This document shows positions 22,344 through 34,800 of a DNA stretch of 64,000 bases, piece after piece. The stretch is taken from the NCBI GenBank assembly GCA_037355855.1, contig CM074765.1, forward strand, positions 3,906,001-3,970,000. The letters are read 5' to 3'. The stretch's first letter is position 1, and every line of letters begins with the position of its first letter. The notes beneath the pieces were generated by a model. The model saw only the letters and a program-made list of their open reading frames with translations. It ran no database searches and was not told where the DNA came from. The position numbers and the translations under genes were made by a program. Source of the stretch: Pseudo-nitzschia pungens (Eukaryota > Bacillariophyta > Bacillariophyceae > Bacillariales > Bacillariaceae).

Positions 22344-22949
22344 ATGTCGTCTGCTCGTTTGTACTACGAGGAGGAGTACCGTCCGAGTATGCGCAACAGT
22401 CGTGGAGTGGCACCAGCATCATTGCGTGCTCGTGCTCGTGCTCGTAATAAGTTACTGGTGGGAGCGATTCCCCCGGAACATCATGGTGGCAAAGGGAGGT
22501 TCCTGCTGGGTCGTCCTGCCGTCATCCTGCTCCCCGATTTGTTCTTCTGGGTCGCGGTGAAGCGGTTCCGGGGAGGACGCCGGATCCCTCGGCGGCAGGA
22601 GCAGGAGGTGCGGGCCGCTCTCTATCGGGGAGGGAACCTCCGGGCGTGCGCTCGCGCGCGCGTGTGTGTGTGTGTGTGTTGTGTGCCTGTGTTGTGCGTG
22701 TCCGTGTGTTGTGTTGTGTTGTGTTGTGTGTGCTGTTTGTGCTGTAAGTTATCCTCTCCCTTCTCGCACAGCATCACTTACGTACCGTACTGTGGAGAAT
22801 GGTGCTCCGGGGCTACTAGCCCTCTCGGGGGTTTCGCCTGCCAGGTACACGTACGGTACTACAAAATTCTTATCAGCTGTCCCCCGGTTCTACGTCCCCG
22901 ACTACATATTTCTACTGAAACCCGGGGACAGCTGATAGGAATTCTGTAG
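22344..22949 (+). CDS. doubtful hypothetical protein
   Basis: The ATG at 22344 gives 201 codons. The first about 100 read like an ordinary basic protein (LLVGAIPPEHHGGKGRFLLG; FFWVAVKRFRGGRR). The second half runs through a GT microsatellite giving Cys/Val repeats and through the hairpin at 22854-22954, so the real 3' part would differ. No domain is recognised. Confidence 0.2.
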   Translation: MSSARLYYEEEYRPSMRNSRGVAPASLRARARARNKLLVGAIPPEHHGGKGRFLLGRPAVILLPDLFFWVAVKRFRGGRRIPRRQEQEVRAALYRGGNLRACARARVCVCVCCVPVLCVSVCCVVLCCVCCLCCKLSSPFSHSITYVPYCGEWCSGATSPLGGFACQVHVRYYKILISCPPVLRPRLHISTETRGQLIGIL

Positions 22950-22954
22950 TACCG
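22854..22954. repeat. 101-bp imperfect palindrome (hairpin)
   Basis: The left arm (CGGTACTACAAAATTCTTAT...) and right arm (...GGAATTCTGTAGTACCG) match in reverse complement over about 33 bases each with only a few mismatches. They are centred near 22904. It could be a tiny MITE or a transcript hairpin. Confidence 0.75.
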
Positions 22955-23990
22955 GTAGGGCAACAATCATTAGGATTTCGCCGGGGAGTCCTCATCGAAA
23001 CACACGCACGACGTTTCGTGGGCATCTAATTTGGTCCCATCTGTGGGGAACAACGGGGATTGATGAGGATCAAAAATAATAGTACATCCTGTCACTTGGA
23101 CTCTTCGCCAACATAACTCGTAGCCACGTCACTAATTTCATTTGGCCGTACCAAGTTCACGAATCTTGCTTTGTACGCACTGCTACCTGGTATCCTTAAT
23201 GTACGGTACGATACCCGCTTTGCGTTGGAAACGACTTATACTCGATATAATTTTTATTGCCTTGATGAAGGACAACGATTAAAGAGCTGTCTCTCTGGGA
23301 TCGGAAAAAGAAATCGAATCCTATTCCATCGGACGAGCTCCATTCGATTCATCTTCTTGACAAAGATTCACGATTAAAACTGTGAGTTACGATCCCGATA
23401 GATGACTTTCAGCGTAACAAAATCTTAAGTAAAAATAGCTCACGATTGACATTCCGAAAAGTTCGAAAGTCATATTGAGAATCAAGAGTTACAATAGTTT
23501 GTTCCATTAAGCCTAGAGTTCAACACTAAAAATTAATAAATAAACCTGATTCTTCTTTTTCATCGTGCCTTATTCAACACTAAAAATTGATAAATTGACC
23601 TTATTCTTCAACCATTCATAGATTTTTAATATTTTATCATTTGTTCGCTTCACTGATAGTTTCATTATACACCTTACGTAAAAAACATGAACTTAAGGTT
23701 CTACCAAAAACTGCAACTTTCTGAAATGTCGGAATGGGCGAATAGGAACTTCTTGAGAATGAGAATATGGTGTGCGATCCCACCTGCGATCCCACCTCGG
23801 AAATCATTCCGACGCTGGATTCGAATGTTGTTAGTCGTTATCTTGTTGTATTGGTAAGCTTACTTTTTGTATCCACTAAAGGAGATGTGTTGAATTGCAA
23901 AACACTGCAAACAAATCAATCACGATCTTCGATGGAAACAAACACGATCTGCGATCAAAACAAGGAAAGAGACTAAACTACAAGAACAAG

Positions 23991-26900
23991 ATGGTGCCAA
24001 AATCCAAGGCGACCACATCGGTGCTTCTCGTGAAGCAGCTGATCGGCATCTCCGTGGTTTTCGCCGCCGGGTATCTTCTCGGTGGCACTTCCCTCGAGAG
24101 CAGGGAAGCGTTGAGGCCGATAGTGTTCCAGGATCCTCTCGACGAATCTCTTCTGCCCACCAAAGAAGACCAAAGAGAGATGTCGGAGAGACTCTTGGTG
24201 GACGATGGTGACTACGATGACGACTCATCCACTCTACTCGTTGATGAACAGGATATTGTTGACGCTGATTTGATAGCTTCGAGTCTCGAAGCAGTAGAAA
24301 ACCATTCAGGCGATGAGGAATTCTTCGAAACGGAAGATATCCTCATGGACGAAGAGATGGCTGTTGAACCCACCGAAGAAGAATTAGATGAACCAGAGGA
24401 TTTTCTGGATGATGAGGACGACTATGTCGCACTTCTTGACTATGACCGAAAGCTGGAAGAACACGATCACAGCTTCCATAAGCCCCTTCCCTGCAACGAA
24501 ATGCTCGAAGCACAACCTTGCTCGAGCTTCAGAGAGTTCGTAGATGAGAGTAGCCAGGATAGCATGCTTGTGGTCCCGTGCGGAAAGTGTTTGAAGGTCG
24601 ACTACCACGATGGGACAGAAATTGAACTACCGAATGGCCTATCCATCAATGGAAAACTCTACTTTGACAGCAAGGCGAATGTCACGTTGCGAACTAAATT
24701 TGTCTGGGTTGTGGGTCTGTTGAAGGTAAGGAAGGCCTGCTCGTGAGTGCTTTTTTCGTTCGTGATAACCCTTTTTCAAGCCTCACGTGCAATCTTTTTC
24801 TGTGCCGTAGATTGACACTCCTGATGCTGATAGACAGGTCAAGTTTAGTCTATACGGTGATGAGCTTCAAAGCTATACCTCTGTCAATCCTAATTGTACT
24901 GTTTGCTCATCTGATAAAGGAGGTTGCAACATGGGGTCCAAAGTGATTGCCGTGGTTGGTGGTAAGTACACTAGTATAGGTAGACAAGTAGAGATCATTA
25001 TGAAAGACTTGGAGGTCAAGTATGCGTTTGTTCTTCGTTATCTCAATGACTCTTACATGATCGAATGTCACAGGAAAGCTCGATATCAAGGGAGACGCAG
25101 ACAACTGCCCTGCTTGGGAGAAATTGACCGACATTGGTGTGCCGACCCCACGACCCTTTAAAGATCATCTTCCTTGCGACAAAGATGATTGTTGGGAGGA
25201 TGACATTATAGAACTTCGGGGAAAGTGCTCTGAATCTGGAGGTCACACTAGAAATCTTGGAAAGTACACGGTAAGTCGAACAATGACAAATCGAAACAGC
25301 AGCATATCCTGCTGCGAACCAGGAAAAGGTTGCCAATCGCCTAACCTATCGTTTTGCCTTGGTTGCCAACGATCAATGCGTAGGTGTTTTGTCCAATACA
25401 GCCGAAGACGCTTATACGATCTGGGTCAAAACTAGGGATCAAGTTGACTAGTGTCGAGAAACCAAACGACTTCGTTTATCCCACAAACGATGGGGAAGAA
25501 CTATCGTTGACCGTTAGTGGTACGTGTAAGAAACATTCCCACACGAACATTTTCGGAAAATGCGTCGTTGGTTGTCCGATAAAGCGAACAATAAGTATCA
25601 AGGGCGGAAGCAAAATGCCCTTGACATTCACAAACGTGAAACCTGACGATGAATTCAAGATGCCCTCGAATGGCGATGAGACAGTCTCTCTCAGGCTCAA
25701 TGGCCGATGTTTCAATTCTGGAGGGCACACGAAAAACTTCAAAAGGTGTGCTGTGATGTGCAATATGTTTCCGACGTTGCAAAACGATGGAGGAGAGAAT
25801 ACAGGGAAACTCGAATTTACAAGCAAGTTCGTCAAGGAGCCAATTCCCTTTCCAGTTCCCACGTCAGAAAAAGATGGGGAGGCAGTCGAAGGAAAATTTA
25901 TTCTTGAAGAGAAATGTGGATACATGAGCGGGCACACCGAGGCTTGGGGTGGTTGTGTAGTGCGCTGTCCCGTGGAAAAAACTCTTTCTGGCTTCGGATC
26001 CTTTCATGCCGCGGCAAGGCTGAACAACATGAAAACCAACGGATACGTGAACGTGAAGCGAATCCTTCAGTATGCGCATGGCGGTGTCCACATGTATCTG
26101 CTTTTGCAGGATGTCTCGAAAGACCTTTGTAGTACTGAAGGAGCATCAGCTCTCAACAACGTGTTTGAAAAAGGCGATGAAATCGTCCCGTCATACCAGG
26201 TGTCAAGAGATCCATCAGCGGATGGGAATACCTTTGATGTGGACCGGATTATACACTACTCCTGGAAAAAGAAAACGTTTCTGTTTTTACCATCAGAGAG
26301 TGACCCACAAAAATGTGGTGAAACTGCTAGTGAATTTTCCTCCAAGTTTCCAAGCGGATACGAAGTGAAGGTCGACTACAAGAATAAACCTCCCAGCGGA
26401 GAAACCTTTAATGTGAACGAGGTACTCCACTGGGCATACAATCAGAATCACATTTTCTTCTTACCTGAAAAGTCAGATCCTGAAGCATGTAGCCAAACAG
26501 CTTCAGAATTCAGCGCAAAATTGTAAGTCTTCTTCGGTTCTCGGGTACAGTCTTCTCACTCTCAAACCTGTTTTTCCAATTAGCTTACACTGCCAATCTT
26601 CCGTATTTGACTCCTTAATCCAGCCCTACAAACTACCGCATCGAAGTTAGTACGAGGGACGTAGGTCAACAGCTTGGCGAAACGATTGAAGCGTCGAAAG
26701 GCGTTCACCACTGGTCATGGGGTACAAATGGTTTATTTTTTTTCCCAGATGAAAAAGCCGACAAGATTAACGAAAAGTTTGGCGTAGGTTTCAAAATCAA
26801 AGTTGATTACTTAACGGCATCGGATGTTTATGACATCAAAGTTTCCCCCGAAGCTGCTAAATGCTGGAAGCCAGATACCGAACTCCTTCTGACTAGCCAT

Positions 26901-29138
26901 ACACGGTGGTCAAAAGACCAACAAGTGCGAAACATCCTAAAGTCAAACGAAGAAACGGGCATTTTGACGTTGTCGGAACCCATTAAAGAAACAATTACAA
27001 TGGCAGATCACAAAGACTTTGCAATCGAAATTGCTTCGTTAAATCGCCGCATCGTCTTCGAGGCTGATAGTGATGCTAAAGACAGTAAGATTGGTGGTCA
27101 TCTTATTGTTCACCATACTGAGTCCTCTCAAAACATAGAAGGTGTTGAAGTAAAAAATTTTGGTCAACAGGGACGGCTTGGACGATATCCAATCCACTTC
27201 CATCAGTGTGGCGATTCTCCTGAGTCGCTGGTAAGGAAGAACGTGGTTCGCAACTCAAATCAACGCTGTTACGTTGTGCATTTGACCAATAAAATGACTC
27301 TAGAGGAGAACGTTGCTTACGATGCATTCGGGCATTGTTACTTTATCGAGGATGGGCACGAAACAGGCAATATTTTTCGAAAGAATCTTGGCACTGGCAT
27401 TAAGAAAATGCCATCGAAGGCAGTGGAGGAACTGGAGGCCAAAAGTAATCGGAAAGAATCGGATGGAACATCCAGTGTATTCTGGATATCTAATCCCAAT
27501 AACTATTTCTACGACAATGTTGCGGCCGGTGGTCAAGGTCACGGTTACTGGTTTGAGACGAAGGGACTGCTTCGGTCCGTACCATTGGGAGCGTTTGTCA
27601 ACAACGAAGTACACAGTGCAGAGCGCTTTGCCTTCACCACATACCCACCTGGTTGGAGGCCAAGTGAGGTGGCGATTATTGATAATCTGAAATCCTATCG
27701 AAATCCTACGTGGGGTGCTTTCCTTCATGTCACTCAAAATCTGCATTTCAAAGGTGGCTTGTTTGCTGACAACAGGGACAAGTCTGTCATGATATCTCGT
27801 GGCGACGACCTCGTTTTTGACGGTACAACCTTTATCGGCCAGACGAAATTTGCTGACAATAGCTGCCGTAACAAAGTAGCAATTCACCTGGATCCAGTGC
27901 GGCTACAAGAGACTGTTCTTTGGAATTTTTCGGGAAATAAAAAGGGATCTACCGTAAAGAATGTAAACTTTCAAAATTGGGCCCCTGCGGGAAATTGTCC
28001 GTCCAGGGATCCTACACCTTTGAAGTTTTTCAGTCATCAAACCTTCATCAAGTCGTACAGTGCACCCCATGTTTTCGAAGATTTGAACTTCGGTTCAACA
28101 TATTTTGTTGATGCCCTGATGCCAGATACTGGCATTGACGATGTTCAAATCGAAATAACTAGCGACAAACATAATGCCCTTTCAACTGGCGGCGAAAAAG
28201 GATTCATGATCAGTGAAAAGCTTGAAACCTTTGTATCAACAGGTTGTAGAGATTATTACAGGGGTCTCAAGTTTTGTCCAAATGCATGCATCAGGACAGT
28301 TTCAGTTTTGGCAGGCAATGCTGCATTCATCAATGACAATATAGATATGATTGTGACAGATCAAAAGGGAAGAGAACTGACTGTATCGAAAGATGTCCGT
28401 GGTCACCCAGGACCAGAACCCGAAGGAAATCGATTCTTCTCTGCTTACACGATTGCTCTTCCAAAGGGTGCGTTTAAAATCAGATTTGTGGATAGGGATG
28501 GTTCTCCCTCATGGCCAAGGTATGCATTTGTCGTCCCCGAGGCTGCACCAGTATCGTGTGATCAGTTCGTTGATCTATCCGATTTTACATTTGTCAAGCC
28601 CGAAGCAAGCCGTCCTGTGTGCAACGATTTGATTTTCAATGGAAAATTCGAATCGGGGTTGGATGGTTGGTATGCTCATCACCATGGAATTGAGTTGCGA
28701 GAGGATGGGGGCATCGATGGGAGTGCCGCAATAGCGAACAAAAAGGAGCTCAGTACGGGCAACATTATTGCGCAGTCCATTGATGGTTCCTGTTTGGAGG
28801 CTGGCAATCAATATGACATCTCATTCACGTTCAAGATAATTGATTACGATGGAAGCACCAGAAATTTACCCTACGTTCGACTTGAAAGTCAGAACTACGT
28901 GACATCTGATCCCACAAGACGACGATTCCAAACGGTTGCAGCGAATGTGTTTAGCAACCCCTCAATCGACAGCGACGGATGGAGAACCATTTCTGGGATC
29001 TGGATCATCAACGACACGATTGCAAATGCAGATAAGCACAAGTTCCATGTTGGGGGTGGCAGCTACAAAGTTGTCATTGACAATGTTTCTATTCAGAAAC
29101 GAAAAACGATCCCAATAAGACTACGCCGCAACGTTTAA
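23991..29138 (+). CDS. CEMIP/TMEM2-like protein: G8 domain plus right-handed beta-helix, five exons
   Basis: Exons 23991-24725, 24811-24961, 25074-25270, 25384-26522 and 26624-29138 join in frame to 1578 residues. All four introns are GT-AG (85 to 113 bases). In order: an N-terminal anchor (residues about 11-31), an acidic stretch (60-160) and a G8-like domain (about 200-335: NGKLYFDSKANVTLRTKFVW; SKVIAVVGGKLDIKGD). Then come four copies of a C-x-SGGHT-x-N-x-G-x-C-x-V-x-CP motif and about four repeats of a VLHWAYNQNHIFFLPE type. Next is a beta-helix with GRYPIHFHQCG (near residue 926) and NVAYDAFGHCYFIEDG, both highly characteristic of CEMIP/TMEM2. A carbohydrate-binding-like C-terminus starts near 1405 (NGKFESGLDGWYAHHHG). 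Animal relatives depolymerise hyaluronan at the cell surface; the substrate in an alga is unknown and may be another acidic glycan. The start is the first ATG ahead of the anchor. Confidence 0.85.
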
Positions 29139-31897
29139 ACTGGTGTCGTTTATTCATCGAAAAGAAAACAGAAATGCCGTGGTCGGAGAAGGTAGTGTGG
29201 ACGTTCATAATTCCAAATCCAAGGTCCAATTCGACTTTACACAACTTTAAATTGCACTACGTCTAAAATTTGTTCAAATTCAAACATAGCACGCATGTTG
29301 AGTCTTGTTCTCATCAGATCTATCGAAATGTAGCAGAAAGAGCTCCGTTAAGAATTTAGAGGAACTTTTTTCAACCCTGGTCGCTGCAGAAGAATTACTA
29401 TTCGTCTGTAGGTCCTTCAACGTCGGTTCGATCCAATTATTCCTTTTGATATCTTTCATATTCAACCATTCGTGCTGGTTGTATTTCGTTCTTTAGGGCC
29501 TCCCGGCTTCAATCTATTCTCTGAGAGCAGATGGACGTCCCATAGAAGATGGGTCCATCATATGGTCATCCAGTAATCGACACTTCCTGCGTTCGATTCG
29601 GTTCCCATCTCCGGTGTTTGGTTCCTGGTTGCAGGTTCTTCAACAAGCACAGATTCCCACCTCTGCCTTCCTCCTATCCGGGCTAAGACTTGGTGGAGCC
29701 ACCACCAAGCTCTGTTTCTTGGCTCTCGAATGAGTCTATCGTAGAGTCCCAGTCTTTTTCAATAGGAGGAGGACTCCCAAGCTACATCAGGGATCTCGCG
29801 GTGTTAGCTGATGGCATACAGCCGAGTTGTTTGCTTTACATCCACGTGTAGATATGGGTGCCGTCGTTGACAAAGCGTTCGGCGAGCGTCCTGCCATCGA
29901 TGGTATCCGTATCGTAACGATACGGAACGGCAATTTGCTGGGTCTGATAAACTCGGATGATACCGATCGTCAACAAGTATCATTCATGGAACCTGTTCTG
30001 CTCGACAAGCGCTTCAGTTTGCGCTCCAAACGGTCCTTTTGGACTTGGAGGACGTCTCCTGGATCCGGACCTCCTCCTCTTCGGTAGGTCGAATATGAAG
30101 CAGTGCAAGTTGAAGTGGTACTCGTACTCGTACTCGTACTCGATCCTCGGGTTGGGATAGGATTGGGAGGGGCATCAAAAGAGGAGGGACAGCATATGCT
30201 GCTGGAACAGTAGGTTCTGCTGTATCTGATTCTTCAAGCGTTCGTGGTGAAGGTTGACAAATAGCACAGGGCGAGAAGCAGCAATGTGGACAGCAGCAGA
30301 GAAGCTGCGAGTAACATACGGGGGTTTCGCTAGGTTCAACACATGCTTTGTTTACTGTGAAGAGACAACCTAGCATCGCCCCAGATAAACAGGATAAGCT
30401 TGGGGGGCTGCTAGCAGCGAGCAGCGGCGAATAGGGAATGGGGTTTCGTTGGATCTAACGTGTAGTTCATCTATCATGGAGGGGTACCCCACCACGACCC
30501 ACCATAAACAGTAGTACAGGGGGATCAGCAGAGGTGCGAGCAGCAGCAGTGGTAGTAACAGTACTCGCAAAATAGGGAATGAGGTTTCGCTACGTCCGAC
30601 GCGTGGTTATTGTACCACGAAGCGATACCACAGCATCACCCTGGATAAAGCGATACAAAGAGCAGTAGCAAACAGCAGCAGCGACAGCGAGTGGGTCTAC
30701 ACGAGTAGCAAAGTCATGATTCTACAGGGGACAGCAAAGCAAGTCGAGTCTACAGAGGACAACGAACAGCAACAGCGAGTCTATAGGCAAGAGCAACAGC
30801 GATTCTACAGGGGTCCGCGGCGTTAGGTTTGATCCGAAGTCCACTCTCATTAGTGAGCATGACAAAATGGGCAATTTGGTATACTTGAGCCAAACCTCTG
30901 ATTAGGTAGTGACTTTGGTTCTACTAGAAAGGAGTTAGAAGAAGCTTGAGATACATCAAAACTCATCGAAAGGCAACAGAGAAAGTAGCCACACAAGGGG
31001 AGGCGGCGCCAGTATTACAAGCGAATGAGAGGCAGTGCTAAAAACTGATAGTGGACAGCAGGCAAATCGCTTGCGGAGGTCTTACTTCGGTTCTAAAACG
31101 AGTTCGACGAAGCTTGATACATGATCATAACCCATCCACGGGCATTAGAGAAGGCATCCGCACCCTATGAGGACCGACAGGATTGGTGGCGCCAGCGTTA
31201 CAAGCGAAAGTGCTCGAGAAGGTACCCGAGAAGGTATATCAATTGTGAGGGCGTAACTTTGGTTCTAGAAAGAGTGGAGTTAAAAGATGCGTGAAGTACC
31301 AAAACCAGCTGTGTGCCTCTAGAGAGGACTAGAGGATAGGCTCCTGCAGACTCAAAATGCGCATTTGAATACAATTTTTGTTGTTAGCAACAACAATCGT
31401 ACGTAGTCGTACCGCACGGTACTGTTTGTTTCTATCGAACGTTGAAGGTCGGTGAAACCGTCCTCACAGGAAACAATGTAACACACTTCTAGATGCGTTT
31501 CGTAAGTATTCTAAAAATTAGAGGGTATTCTTCTGAAATATTTGCGTTACGGCAGGGTATAACATACCATGGAACAGAGTGATAGACATAATGCGAATGA
31601 CGTTCATGATCCAGAAATCAGCGCCATGCTTGGAACTATTCAAATACCACTTTCTTGTGCAAGATGGAATTTCTTCAACAGCTTCCTATTATGTGCAGAC
31701 CCTCTTCCTACTACTAGTAACTCACTACACGTAAACCATTACTTATACAAAGTTGTTCGAGTGTTGACTTCTACTAATCAATATGTTTTCCGACTCCATG
31801 ATACTCTCACTATTCTCTGGATCAATATCGGAGGGGAGAAAGGATCGTGCCGTACCAGGTGTTAGGTTTCGTGGACGATTTTGAATAAATCATCCTC
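29139..31897. other. intergenic region with decayed tandem repeats
   Basis: No gene is supported. Diverged repeats lie at about 30340-30620 (AATAGGGAATG, GGTTTCG), 30640-30810 (CAGCGAGTCTACAG) and 30895-31300. A 98-codon frame at 31569-31865 has no recognisable domain. Parts of 29280-30090 may be a worn-out transposable element, but I could not identify it. Confidence 0.45.
30895..31300. repeat. about three diverged tandem units of roughly 150-180 bp
   Basis: Shared landmarks recur in order: ACTTYGGTTCTA, GAAGCTTGA, CATCAAAAC or CATAACCCATC, GGCGCCAG and TTACAAGCGAA. The third unit breaks off after the first landmark. Confidence 0.55.
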
Positions 31898-34800
31898 CTA
31901 CAAGTCCTCGATTACGTCACTGTGAGCAGATCTGCTTTTCTCGACCATTGCTTTGAAGTGGCCCGATTCCTTCTTCAATAGATTATCGGGAGTGTCCAGT
32001 TCGGCGATTTGGCCATCATCCAAGACTAAAATCCTATCACTATCCATGATTGTGTTCAAACGGTGAGCAATCGTTAAGACCGTTGCGTCGCTAAAGTTCT
32101 CACGGATCATTCTTTGGATCGTCGCATCGGTTTCGTTGTCGATACTCGCGGTCGCTTCGTCCATAACCAAGATTTTAGGCTTGCGGAGTAGTGATCGGGC
32201 GATGCACAATAATTGACGTTGTCCCTGAGAGAAGTTTTCACCCCCCTCTGCTACAAGATCGTCGAGACCTTTCGGTAGTTGAGCAATCACTTCGCCCATC
32301 TCGACCTTCTTCAGAACATCCCATAGCTCCTCGTCAGGTGTCGTTGCAAAAGGATCAAGATTGTAGCGGATTGTGTTCGAAAACATGACGGGATCTTGTG
32401 GGATGATTGAAATGTTCTGCCGTAACGCTGCAGTACCAATCTCTCCAATGTCGACACCGTCGACAAAGATCGAGCCGTCTTTTTCGATTTCGGAAATTCG
32501 GAAAAGCGCAATCATGAGACTGCTCTTTCCACTTCCTGTTCGACCGCATACTCCGATTTTTTCACCGCCCTTAACCGTGAAACTCAAATCCTTGAGGACC
32601 AATGGACCATCTCGATATCGCATCGAAGCGTTCGATAGTTCGATTTCACCCTTAAGCGGCCACGTTCCGGGTTGAGGATCCTTTTCTGGAATGACATCCG
32701 GAGCTTCTGGTTCAATGTTGTCGGTGTAATATAAAATACGTTCCACAGAACTCATGTCCGCTTCGAGTCGAGCAATCATTTGCACTCCATACTTCAAATA
32801 TGAGGTGACCTCGATGGAATACGACAGAGCGAGACCAAGCCATCCGGCGGGAATGAAACCAGTTTCCAATGTACCCACAGCGATTGCTCCGATGAACATT
32901 CCAATGGCACCACCCATTACATCCAATCGGAGCGCAAGCCAATACGACGCCAACTGAACAAGCAGGTAGGATGCATTCATGTTGTCGAACGAATTCTTGC
33001 ATTTTTTGAAGAATCCGTCCTGTACACCATAGGCCCGGATCGAAGATGTTCCCGACAGAGTCTGGGAAAAGTCGGCAAAGATCGGAGAGTTGGCAATGCT
33101 TGTGACACGTTGGAGTTCGGTAGACGTTTTTCGGAACCACTTCTGGATAACATGATACAGAAATCCGAGTGGAATCAACGGAACGATGAAGGTGCCTTTC
33201 GTGGCAACCAGAATGGCACCCAACGCTCCAAGAACTTGGAAGAATGTGTTGATGCCCTGCGAAACGGTCTGCGTCAGTTCGAGATCGAGCTTGTCCATGT
33301 CGGCAGCGAACCGGTTCAGCACGCGGCCAATGGGAGTCACGTCGAAGAAAGAAATCGGAGCACGCAGGACGGCATCCGTCAGACCATCGTGCAACTTTTG
33401 CGACGCCTTCAATCGATGCATCGCGAGGAAAATACCGCGGAACGCGAGACCGAGAATGGAAAAGAATCCGAGCAGACCAAAAATTCCGACGTAGTAGGTG
33501 GTTTGCTTGTTCGTGAAAGGAGTCCCGAGCGCTTCCGCTTCCTGCATCTTTTCGGCCCAGACAGCGAGCCAGAACGTGGACAGAATTTCGAACGCGCGCC
33601 CGACGCCCTGGATGAGAATCGTGAGAATGGCGACGCAGTAACCACCCGCTTTCATGTACTGGACGTAGGCATCGGCGGCAACGTCTCCTTCCTCTCGTTC
33701 CTCTTTCGAAACCAGGTTTGCGCCCGCTTTCTTTTGCGCGTTCTTGTCTTCCCCCTTTCCGGAGGACTTTTGCTTCTTGTCGCTCTTTCCTTCGGCGTCG
33801 TCGGCCTTCTCTTCGTCCGACGAATCGCTCTTCTGGATCTTGGACACGTCCACGGCGCCGGCAAAGTCCACGCCCTGGTCGATGAGGTCCTGGTAGCGAC
33901 CCTGGTGTTTGATGGTTCCGTTCTCCATGACAATGACGGAGTCGCATCGCGCCAGAACGTGGACGTGGTGCGTCACGAGAATGCGGGTTCTTCCCCGGCC
34001 CACCTCGCCCGCAATGGCGTTCGAGAACAAATGCTCCCCGACGTGGGAATCGACGGCGGAAAGGGGGTCGTCCATGAGCAAGAGACGGGTCTTGGCGGAA
34101 TACATGGCACGGGCCAACGAGACACGGGCCTTCTGGCCCCCGGAGAGGTTGATGCCGCGCTCACCTGCGATGAAAGGACGCAAGAGTCAAAAGAAAAAAA
34201 TGTGAGAGCGCGAAGCAGGCGGTAGAAGCGTACAGAGTAGCGAGCACCGAGAACGGAGCAAAGAGCGGGACTTTTCGTGCATTGCGCGGCACACGCACCG
34301 ATTTCCGTTTCGTCCCCGGCGGGCAGGACCGCAATGTCGTCCACGAGGGCGCACGCGGACAGAATGGTCTGGTACCGGTCTTCGTCGTAGGGGCGGCCAA
34401 AGAGAATGTTTCCCCGGAGCGTGTCGTTGACGACCCACGGGGACTGCGTGCAGTACGAGATGTACCCGTCCGCGTTCTTTTCGTGTTCCGACCGGGGGAT
34501 GTAGACCCTCGATCCGCCGATGCTCTCCATTTCTCCCAGCATGGCCGACAGCATGCTCGATTTTCCGGACCCGACCGATCCGACCACCGCCACCAGGCTC
34601 CCGGGCCGGATGTGCGTGGTGATGTTGCGCAGGGTGATCACGGGGACCCTGTCGGCCCCGCTCTCCTCGGTGCTCACGCTCGAGGCGCTCATGGCCTCGA
34701 GGTTGCTCTGGTCGGCGGCGGCGACGCTGCTGCCGCTGTCCGCCCCGTCGACGGTGGTGGCGGAACCCGAGGCGCCGGACTTGCGGCGGCTGGCGCGCCG

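Larger units (their letters stand above)
20967..23990. other. intergenic region with AGTACTAGT DNA and a perfectly centred hairpin
   Basis: It holds AGTACTAGT clusters (22040-22075; others lie in the gene at 20829-20885), a (GT)n run (about 22660-22680), a 101-bp hairpin (22854-22954) and AT-rich DNA from 23000 to 23990. A frame at 22344-22949 is listed separately with low confidence. Confidence 0.5.

Noticed and set aside
33973..34298. continuation of the transporter's first frame past 34299
   Set aside because: The conserved [14 protein letters not shown] sequence is restored only by removing the 134-base GT-AG intron; the read-through sequence resembles no transporter.
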